Source of the DNA: Bacillota bacterium
GTDB lineage: Bacteria > Bacillota > Limnochordia > DTU080
Assembly (NCBI GenBank): GCA_012840225.1
Contig: DULU01000116.1
Location: 1-55,475, forward strand
Reading direction: 5' to 3'
Length of the DNA: 55,475 nucleotides
The first letter of the stretch is position 1. Every line of letters starts with the position of its first letter. A program made the position numbers and the translations under genes. The notes under the pieces were generated by a model. It was not told where the DNA came from. It did not search any database and saw only the letters and a program-made list of their open reading frames with translations. Shown here one piece after another: positions 49,711-55,475 of this stretch.

Positions 49711-50667
49711 CTAATGCACCTTCTGCCCCTCTTTTTCGCCGGCGGCAAAGAGGGGCATTATTTTATCCAGGCTCTGAGGTGCCTGATACATTTGCTCAAA
49801 AAGCGGCGGGCGGGCGAGTATCACTTTTATATCGGCTAAAGTGAAATCATGGGGTTGCACTCCTCTGCCGCTGCCGGTGACGATCAGTTCCTCCCATTCC
49901 ACCGGCACCGAAACGGGAGCATGGGGCAAGGGGCGCGGCACATAAGGCGCCACTATGGTTTTTCCGGGCAGATTCTGCAAATGGTCGATATACACTTTGC
50001 CGTCTCTTTTGGCCACCAGGCGTTCATTGGTGGCTTTCTGCGGATACGCTTTGACGATCAGCTCGCCTAAGTACCCCACAAAGCGGCTGGTCAGGCGATA
50101 AGGATAGCGCGGCCAAAGTGGGATATATATATGAATCCCGCTCGCTCCCGACAATTTCGGGTATCCCTTCAGGCCCAACTCCTGCAACAGCACGCGCACC
50201 AGCCCGGCAATTTCCACGACATCGCCGAATTCCGCCCCTGTGGCCGGATCCAAATCAACCACCGCATAGCTCGGATAATCCGGATGATCAGTGGTCGACA
50301 TCCAGGGGTGCAATTCGATGGCCGCCTGATTGGCCAGCCAGACCAAAGTGGCTTCATCCTCGGCCAGAAGATACCTGATCTCCCGGCTGTCATCGGAAAC
50401 AACCCTGTAGGTTTTAAGCCAGTCCGGAGCATATGAAGGGGTGTCTTTTTGGTAGAACATACCTTCCTCGATGCCGTCGGGATATCGTGTCAGGGTGAGG
50501 GGACGCTTATATAGATGAGGAAGAAGGCGCGGAGCGATTTGCCAGTAGTAGGCGATTAAATCGGCTTTGGTGAGGCCCGCCTCCGGCCAAAGCACCTTAT
50601 TCAAGCGGCTCAGCTCAAGCCTCTTCCCGCCCACCAAAACTGTATGCCTGTCTGCTTTCATTTTCAT
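49711..50667 (-). CDS. ligD: NHEJ DNA polymerase/primase (LigD POL type)
   Basis: 318 residues from ATG at 50667, which overlaps the ligase stop by four bases; a longer in-frame start exists but runs through the ligase. The start reads RLELSRLNKVLWPEAGLTKADLIAYY; HLYKRPLTLTRYPDGIEEGMFYQKD, VVDLDPATGAEF with the catalytic Asp pair, and SGASGIHIYIPL are the eukaryotic-type primase (AEP) motifs of LigD. It fills gaps with ribo- or deoxyribonucleotides at broken ends. Separate gene, not fused to the ligase. Confidence 0.9.
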   Translation of the reverse strand: MKMKADRHTVLVGGKRLELSRLNKVLWPEAGLTKADLIAYYWQIAPRLLPHLYKRPLTLTRYPDGIEEGMFYQKDTPSYAPDWLKTYRVVSDDSREIRYLLAEDEATLVWLANQAAIELHPWMSTTDHPDYPSYAVVDLDPATGAEFGDVVEIAGLVRVLLQELGLKGYPKLSGASGIHIYIPLWPRYPYRLTSRFVGYLGELIVKAYPQKATNERLVAKRDGKVYIDHLQNLPGKTIVAPYVPRPLPHAPVSVPVEWEELIVTGSGRGVQPHDFTLADIKVILARPPLFEQMYQAPQSLDKIMPLFAAGEKEGQKVH

Positions 50668-51704
50668 GGCTGCAGCACTCCTTCTTGCCGGACCAGAGGA
50701 TGATCGGCTTCCAGGCGACACTCGTGGGGTTCTTTGTCTGTGCGCCAACCCTTGAATACCGGGTGACGGAGAAGGCCGCCGCCGGTCCAGGTTAAAAACT
50801 GTACACTGCAGACCAGATTTGGCTGCACCCAGACGGCATCTTTGGCGTGTTCCCGGGGCACATGAAGGAGGAGGGGACCGGCCCCCGACTTGAGCCGGAG
50901 CGACAGAAGGATCCTGAGCAGGGAACGGCGCTCGGCGGTGCTGAAGCCGGTGCCTACATGACCGATGTAGATCAACTCACCGCCGGCGGTATATTGCCCA
51001 AGAAGCAAACTTTGCAGCGTGCCGTCTGCCGACTCGGCTCTCCCTTGGCCGATAAAGCCGCCGACCACACAGTCGATCTCCCTGACATTTCTGACCTTTA
51101 TCCAGTGGGTGCTGCGTTTTCCGGGAATATAGGGACTATCCAACCTTTTGGCCACCAGACCTTCCCAACCATCCCTCGCCAGCATCTGCCAGAAGGTTTT
51201 GCCGCTTCCGATCAGGCCGGGAGTTTTGATCAGACAGGGATTTTCCTCAAAGAGACCATGCAGCATCTCCCTCCTTTCCCGAAGAGGACGGGCCAGCATG
51301 GGCGCACCATTAAGATACAATAGATCGAAGGCGGCGAAAGTGGCCGGGTATTGAGCAGCCAGCTTGGCAATGTGTCCCGGGATGCTTGTCATATTGCGGT
51401 TTCTCACCAGATCGAAATCAGGCAGGCCGCCTGCGCCGATGACAATCAATTCTCCGTCGATGATCCAATCCGTCCCTTTGATCAGACCTGTCAAACAGGA
51501 TAGTTCGGGAAATCTGGGGAGCAATTCTTTGCCGTTGCGGCTCAGCAAACGCAAGCCGCCGTCTCTGAACCAGGCCTGGCAGCGCAAGCCGTCCCATTTC
51601 GGCTCGTTGAGGAAATCCTCCGTATCCGGCAACTCGCCCGTCACCGCCAACATGGGCGGGATAAAATCCGGCATGGTACCTGAGGCATTACTTGGCCTTG
51701 CCAT
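50664..51704 (-). CDS. ATP-dependent DNA ligase (LigD LIG type)
   Basis: 346 residues. Adenylation motif EPKWDGLRCQAW with the AMP-accepting Lys; DWIIDGELIVIG, FAAFDLLYLNGAP, EGLVAKRLDSPYIPGKRSTHWIKV, and a C-terminal OB fold. Seals breaks during non-homologous end joining. It overlaps ku by 17 bases if ATG 51704 is used; ATG 51674 is a possible start. The nuclease domain of large LigD proteins is not encoded here, so this is the split form. Confidence 0.9.
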   Translation of the reverse strand: MARPSNASGTMPDFIPPMLAVTGELPDTEDFLNEPKWDGLRCQAWFRDGGLRLLSRNGKELLPRFPELSCLTGLIKGTDWIIDGELIVIGAGGLPDFDLVRNRNMTSIPGHIAKLAAQYPATFAAFDLLYLNGAPMLARPLRERREMLHGLFEENPCLIKTPGLIGSGKTFWQMLARDGWEGLVAKRLDSPYIPGKRSTHWIKVRNVREIDCVVGGFIGQGRAESADGTLQSLLLGQYTAGGELIYIGHVGTGFSTAERRSLLRILLSLRLKSGAGPLLLHVPREHAKDAVWVQPNLVCSVQFLTWTGGGLLRHPVFKGWRTDKEPHECRLEADHPLVRQEGVLQP

Positions 51705-52563
51705 TTGTGCTTATGGCTCCGGCAGCCACGGCAGTCCGCCGCTTTGGAGCCGACCGGGGCGCCGCTTTTTTCTTCTTTTGCTCTGCCGTCGCTTTAATGC
51801 TGGCTTCCAGGGCAGCCATGAGATCCACCACCTTACCGGCAGCCGGAGCAATAGCAGGAGCTTCGTGTATTTGCTTCCCTGATGCTTTGTTCCTGATCAA
51901 CTCCAGGAGAGCGGTGCGATACTGATCGGTATACTTCTCCGGCTCAAAGGCAGCGGTCAGGTTTTCTATCAGGCGCAGGGCCATCTCTTTCTCCGCGCCG
52001 GATAAAACCGGCTCCTCGGCAATACCCTCGAGTTGGGCCACCGGTCTGATCTCATCGGCATAATGCATGGTCGCCAAGGCTAAGGCTTTCCCGAAGACCC
52101 GCAAGGCGCACAGGCTTTCCCTGTGCCGTAAGGCTACCTTGGCCACCGCTGCTTTACCTGATTGCTGCATGGCCAGCCGCAGCAGCGCATAAGGCTTCTG
52201 GGCCCCTTCTGCCGGCTCCAGGTAATAACTTTTCTCGAAATAAATCGGATCTATTTCCTCCAGATTGATGAAATCCATTATCTCGATGGTTTTCGTGGTC
52301 GGCAAAGGTAATTCTGCCAGATCCGCCTCTTCTATTACCACAAAACGTCCGCTTTCATATTCATAGCCACGCACAATCTCTTCCTGAGGCACCTCTGTCT
52401 GACAGTGGGGACACTGTTTCAGGTAGCGTATGGGAGTAAAACACTGGCGGTGCAATTGGTGAAACGATACGCTTTTGTTTTGCGTAGCGGCATATAGCTT
52501 GACGGGTATATTGACCAAACCGAAGCTGACGGCGCCTTTCCAAATGCTGCGCAAAAGGCTCAC
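51688..52563 (-). CDS. ku: NHEJ protein Ku
   Basis: 291 residues. Homodimeric DNA-end-binding protein. Start SLLRSIWKGAVSFGLVNIPVKLYAAT is the canonical Ku beginning; the RYLKQCPHCQTEVPQEEIVRGYEY core follows, with a basic C-terminal tail rich in Lys/Ala (EQKKKKAAPRSAPKRR), which helps DNA binding. GTG at 52563. In spore formers this system is used to repair dormant-spore DNA, so mother-cell or forespore expression may be expected. An inverted repeat covers the start codon. Confidence 0.93.
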   Translation of the reverse strand: MSLLRSIWKGAVSFGLVNIPVKLYAATQNKSVSFHQLHRQCFTPIRYLKQCPHCQTEVPQEEIVRGYEYESGRFVVIEEADLAELPLPTTKTIEIMDFINLEEIDPIYFEKSYYLEPAEGAQKPYALLRLAMQQSGKAAVAKVALRHRESLCALRVFGKALALATMHYADEIRPVAQLEGIAEEPVLSGAEKEMALRLIENLTAAFEPEKYTDQYRTALLELIRNKASGKQIHEAPAIAPAAGKVVDLMAALEASIKATAEQKKKKAAPRSAPKRRTAVAAGAISTNGKAK

Positions 52564-52591
52564 CCCGCCGTTTAGTCTGCCCTCGGGGTGA
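52560..52591. promoter_or_regulatory. Inverted repeat over the ku start codon
   Basis: TCACCCCG (52560-52567) pairs with CGGGGTGA (52584-52591), eight perfect pairs and a 16-base loop. In the ku transcript the start codon and its near side lie within the second arm, so pairing could reduce translation; it could also be a protein-binding site. Confidence 0.4.
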
Positions 52592-52638
52592 AAAAGTAAT
52601 CAACAAAGCGCAAGCCCCACCTCTTCGGCGGGGTTTGC
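52592..52638 (-). terminator. Intrinsic terminator behind tRNA-Val
   Basis: On the minus strand GCAAACCCC pairs with GGGGCTTGC (plus 52630-52638 and 52610-52618, one G-T pair). T-rich bases (ACTTTTTC) follow at the plus end near 52590. It lies between tRNA-Val and ku. Confidence 0.6.
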
Positions 52639-52657
52639 GGTGCTTTCCATATGCTGC

Positions 52658-52734
52658 TGGTGGGCGCTACGGGACTCGAACCTGTGGCCTCTTCCTTGTA
52701 AGGGAAGCGCTCTAACCAACTGAGCTAAGCGCCC
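52658..52734 (-). tRNA. tRNA-Val (anticodon TAC)
   Basis: Full cloverleaf on the minus strand, including encoded CCA. Acceptor GGGCGCT pairs with AGCGCCC; D arm GCTC/GAGC; anticodon loop CTTACAA within CTTCC/GGAAG gives TAC, reading GTA and related valine codons; T loop TTCGAGT. One A-C mismatch is seen in the T stem. Confidence 0.93.
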
Positions 52735-52882
52735 ATGTTTCCTTTCCGGCAAAAAGCTTGGAACAAAGCTAATTCTACCCCACCCATCACCGACTGTCAA
52801 CCATAAGCGGCAGGAAACCGATTCGTCCATAGACTAAAGTCGTTGCTTTCTCGCTAGTTCCTTGCAAATTACTAACTTAATG

Positions 52883-52911
52883 TTGAAGTGACACTCAGTA
52901 TAGGTTAATAT
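52883..52911 (+). promoter_or_regulatory. Weak sigma-A-like promoter for the CBM9-like gene
   Basis: TTGAAG (52883-52888), spacer 17, TAATAT (52906-52911). Each box matches 4 of 6 consensus bases. It lies 85 bases ahead of the start at 52996 in AT-rich DNA. Confidence 0.35.
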
Positions 52912-52995
52912 AGTAAATAGTTATAGGGAACCAGGTTCTGGGAGAAAAGTAAAACCATGCCTGGTTTCCATATTATCTATATGGAGGGTGTGTAT

Positions 52996-53649
52996 ATGAA
53001 GCTGTTTAGCAAAGTGTTGGTATTGACGTTAGTTGTAGTGTTTCAGTTGTCACTTGTAGCCATGGCTCAGACACCGAACCTATCGCTGACCGTGCCCAAA
53101 GTGTCCGCAGCCCCGACCATTGACGGCGTGATCAACGACATAGCTTGGGTGGAAGCCAGCCAAGTCGGAGCGAAGGTAGTTGTGGATCTGGCTCATACCG
53201 GCGACAAGCTCACTCAGTTCCCCCGGGTAGCTTATGTGGCTTATGATGATACGGCTCTCTATGTTGCATTCATAAACTATTCTCCTAATCCTGCCGCCCT
53301 AGTCACTGGCAACGCTGTATCCAGCAATGACGAGGTAGAGCTTTTCCTCCTCCCACCCGGCAAAATCTATAACAACAATGACTTCCAGATCATCGTGGAT
53401 AATGCCGGGGAGGCGAAGAACGGCCATCTGGTCAATTATGTAGTGAACAAGACCGCCATCCAGTGGATTGTGGAGCTGGCTCTGCCTTGGGCCAACTATG
53501 GTGTGGAGCCGCCCCAACCCGGCGATGAGTGGAGCATTAACCTGAACGGTCACCAGGTCGCCGACGGCGATCAGTGGCTGTGCTGGAATCCCACCTATGG
53601 TGGCTTCCATAATCCCAGCCGCTTCGCCACTTTGATCTTCGGTGAATAA
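52996..53649 (+). CDS. Secreted protein with CBM9-like (family 9 carbohydrate-binding-type) domain
   Basis: 217 residues from ATG 52996, with GGAGGG upstream. Clear signal peptide (about 1-24; VLVLTLVVVFQLSLVAMAQ). The mature protein reads APTIDGVINDIAWVEASQVG, then RVAYVAYDDTALYVAFIN and SNDEVELFLLP, typical of the CBM9/DOMON-like beta-sandwich used for binding sugars or as a sensor-like domain. No catalytic domain is present. It is a single-domain secreted protein followed by a terminator. Its carbohydrate ligand is unknown. Confidence 0.75.
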   Translation: MKLFSKVLVLTLVVVFQLSLVAMAQTPNLSLTVPKVSAAPTIDGVINDIAWVEASQVGAKVVVDLAHTGDKLTQFPRVAYVAYDDTALYVAFINYSPNPAALVTGNAVSSNDEVELFLLPPGKIYNNNDFQIIVDNAGEAKNGHLVNYVVNKTAIQWIVELALPWANYGVEPPQPGDEWSINLNGHQVADGDQWLCWNPTYGGFHNPSRFATLIFGE

Positions 53650-53699
53650 GGTCTGTCTAGCAACCGCGACAGTTACTATCATTCTCTGTTGCCTTATCC

Positions 53700-53728
53700 T
53701 GAGCCCCGGGGCACCGTCCAGGGGCTCA
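53700..53728 (+). terminator. Intrinsic terminator after the CBM9-like gene
   Basis: TGAGCCCC (53700-53707) pairs with GGGGCTCA (53721-53728), eight perfect pairs, followed by TTTACTTCT. The remaining gap up to 53907 is AT-rich, with no assignable coding region. Confidence 0.7.
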
Positions 53729-53907
53729 TTTACTTCTACCGGCATGGTATATAGAGAAATTCCTACATAATAGCGATCACGTTACCGTTCTGAACTATCA
53801 AATATACCCATTCAGTGTCGCAATCCTTTTTAGCACAGATGATAGGAATTACAGCATAGGGACCCCTTTTATAATGTCAACTATTAAAATAAAAAAGGAG
53901 GAATTAA

Positions 53908-55179
53908 ATGACCAATAATAGCAAGAGAAAATATTGGTTAATTAATATACTGTCAGTAATACTTGTCTGTCCTGTTGTACAGGTCTCCTCGGGAGCGGAA
54001 GTGCATCTGACGGCGTGGATATATAACAATACCGGTTGGCTGAATTTTCACCGGCAAGCATTTGCCGACTATGAGGCGCTAAACCCGCACATAAAGATAG
54101 ATATGGTTCCCGGCACCGCCGATACTTTGGTTGTAGCTTTAGCCGGCGGGGTACAGGTGGATTTTATCTACGAAGCCAGCGGTAGGTATACCGCTCCTGC
54201 CGCAGCCGGATTATATGCCGATCTTAATCACTTTATCGGTAAAGATGAGACGTTCAATATGTCAAATTATTTCACTAACGCTGTGGAAGGCTATATTAGA
54301 GAGTCGGCACTGTTCGGCATGCCGCAGACTGTCTCTCCGGCTATACTATTTTATAACAAAAACTTTACGGCGCAAGCAGGAGTAGTCATTCCTCATAATT
54401 GGACCTGGGATGATTTGATCGCCATAGCCAAAAAGATGACCCGCCAAAGCGCCGGCAGCAATACCGAGCAGTACGGCTATGCATATGAAAACTGGACTCA
54501 TTATAACCGCTGGCCTATATATGTGTGGCTAAACGGTGGCGATGTATTCTCAGCGGATTTGCGCCAGGTGATCGTAGAGCAGCCGGCCGCTGTCGAAGGC
54601 CTCCAATTCATGAAAGATTTGGCTTCCGTGCATGGCATTGCCGTATTACCGGGGCATCCGTCGCTTCCCGACAACAATTACACCAAGCAGTTCGAAGTAG
54701 GGCGCGCTGCCATGCTACCTTCCACCCGTTTTTACAATCCACCTGCCAATATGGAATATGCCTTAGCGCATATGCCCAAGTTAACACAGCAAGCCACCTC
54801 CTTGATTTCCAACTATTACAGTATCATCGCCACCAGCAAACACGCCGATGAGAGTTGGAAGCTGATACGTTATCTGCTTGAGATCTCCACCAAACCCGGC
54901 ACAATCGATCGTTTCACCCAAGCATTACCCAGCTATATACCCAATGCCCGTGAATTGATCATCAATCATCCCCGGGCAGCCAATGAGTTGCTTTGGGTAG
55001 AGGCCATGGATTATGCCCGCATGCCTTATTCACCACCGATCTCTTCCTGGCAGGACATCAATAACAAGTATCTGACGCCGTTTGGCCGTGGTGATATCAG
55101 CGCCCGGGCGGCAGCCGAAGGTATTGCCCGCGAAGCTAATGCCTTGCTCAACGAATATTATGCGGCCAAAGGAAAATAA
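53908..55179 (+). CDS. Family 1 extracellular solute-binding protein (sugar ABC type)
   Basis: 423 residues; AAGGAGGAA ribosome site before ATG 53908. N-terminal signal (about 10-30), but no good lipobox (Val, not Gly/Ala, before the Cys), so it may be released or cleaved after SSGA. The mature part starts VHLTAWIYNNTGWLNFHRQAFADYE and has GGVQVDFIYEASGRYTAPAAAGLYADLN, FYNKNFTAQAGVVIPHNWTWDDL and PSTRFYNPPANMEYALAHMP, the SBP_bac_1 layout. Permease genes are not in the window. AT-rich DNA and a different codon look hint at later acquisition. Sugar type is not predictable. Confidence 0.85.
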   Translation: MTNNSKRKYWLINILSVILVCPVVQVSSGAEVHLTAWIYNNTGWLNFHRQAFADYEALNPHIKIDMVPGTADTLVVALAGGVQVDFIYEASGRYTAPAAAGLYADLNHFIGKDETFNMSNYFTNAVEGYIRESALFGMPQTVSPAILFYNKNFTAQAGVVIPHNWTWDDLIAIAKKMTRQSAGSNTEQYGYAYENWTHYNRWPIYVWLNGGDVFSADLRQVIVEQPAAVEGLQFMKDLASVHGIAVLPGHPSLPDNNYTKQFEVGRAAMLPSTRFYNPPANMEYALAHMPKLTQQATSLISNYYSIIATSKHADESWKLIRYLLEISTKPGTIDRFTQALPSYIPNARELIINHPRAANELLWVEAMDYARMPYSPPISSWQDINNKYLTPFGRGDISARAAAEGIAREANALLNEYYAAKGK

Positions 55180-55182
55180 AAC

Positions 55183-55475
55183 GGGTGAAAATTCTATTGA
55201 AAGGTCCGTAGTCAGATGGGCAGAAATGGAAGACAAAGTCATGACCATGGCCGTGTCCGGCGATCCACCTGATGTGATATATGGTGATGACGAACGCATT
55301 TTCGGTTTTGCCGAATTAAATCTGCTGGCGTCACTAGAAGGTTTAGCCGCCCGTGACGGCATAAACTGGCGCGTCTATCCACAGCAAGTGCTGGACGGCC
55401 TGCGAGTAGATGAAAATAAAAAGCGGTAAAGTTTAAGAAAGGTACGTTTTATGGCGGCTCATGACCCTAGTGGAA
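55183..55475 (+). pseudogene. Decayed remnant of a second solute-binding protein gene (runs to window end)
   Basis: The frame ending at 55429 encodes RSVVRWAEMEDKVMTMAVSG, then DPPDVIYGDDERIFGFAELN and LEGLAARDGINWRVYPQQ, which looks like an N-terminal-to-middle piece of a solute-binding protein (usually GTPPDVFY and LDPYI-type segments). There is no signal peptide or start region; it stops at 55427-55429. In a different frame, KGTFYGGS follows at about 55438-55461, the expected next piece, and then a stop. I infer truncation plus frameshift. The rest lies outside the window. Confidence 0.55.

Noticed and set aside
52600-52830. 76-residue minus-strand frame
   Set aside because: It runs through the complete tRNA-Val gene and is a shadow of it.
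53729-53907. Coding region in the gap before the solute-binding protein
   Set aside because: AT-rich with many stops in all frames; no support.

Overview
The window comes from an endospore-forming, Gram-positive-type bacterium (Bacillota), most likely an anaerobic Clostridia/Peptococcaceae-like lineage. The evidence is gene content and order: the end of the spoIIIA operon, accBC-yqhY-amaP-nusB, tlyA-nadK-argR-recN-spoIVB-spo0A, dapB-dpaAB-asd-lysC-dapA-rnj-tepA-ylzJ, sleB-ypeB, and sepF-proC-yggT-ylmH-divIVA. The DNA looks GC-rich, many genes start with GTG or TTG, and genes are packed tightly with ATGA-type overlaps. I cannot name the genus.

Layout, left part (1-20 kb, all + strand): end of spoIIIAG, spoIIIAH, accB-accC (fatty acid synthesis), an Asp23/AmaP/DUF2273 envelope set, nusB, a full-length TsaD paralogue where folD is often found, xseA-xseB, ispA-dxs (isoprenoids), tlyA, nadK, argR, recN, spoIVB and spo0A. 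A steA/steB-type pair with a family 2 glycosyltransferase and a MraY-like integral membrane transferase follows.

Middle part (20-43 kb): a DinG-type helicase, two PdaB-like deacetylases and a convergent GH18/SH3 spore hydrolase, an M16 peptidase, dut, a YmxH-type PRC-barrel protein, and the lysine/dipicolinate operon, with a sigma-K-like promoter in front of dpaA. After rnj, tepA and ylzJ, where spoIIIE/ftsK is common, there is instead a small thioredoxin-fold gene (36585-36932). It is readable only if an in-frame TGA is decoded, giving a CxxU motif, and a SECIS-like hairpin follows the TGA. This is the most interesting gene in the window. Two spore-envelope genes on the minus strand, a CAP-domain protein and sleB-ypeB complete the section.

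Right part (43-55 kb): uppP with an RBS-sequestering inverted repeat, a membrane-anchored adaptor protein, yggS-sepF-proC-yggT, then a 258-nt region (47017-47274) whose ends pair and which folds into nested helices. It is a strong candidate structured RNA ahead of ylmH-divIVA. Next come cwlD, a small FmdB-type zinc ribbon, a three-gene NHEJ operon (ku, ligase, polymerase) behind a tRNA-Val, and a visibly more AT-rich tail with a secreted CBM9-like protein, a sugar-type solute-binding protein and the decayed remnant of a second one.

Together the window combines vegetative housekeeping (lipid, isoprenoid, lysine and cell-division genes) with functions spread across the spore life cycle: initiation (Spo0A), engulfment channel (SpoIIIAG/AH), sigma-K checkpoint (SpoIVB), DPA synthesis, cortex and coat, germination (SleB/YpeB/CwlD), and DNA repair in the spore (Ku/LigD).
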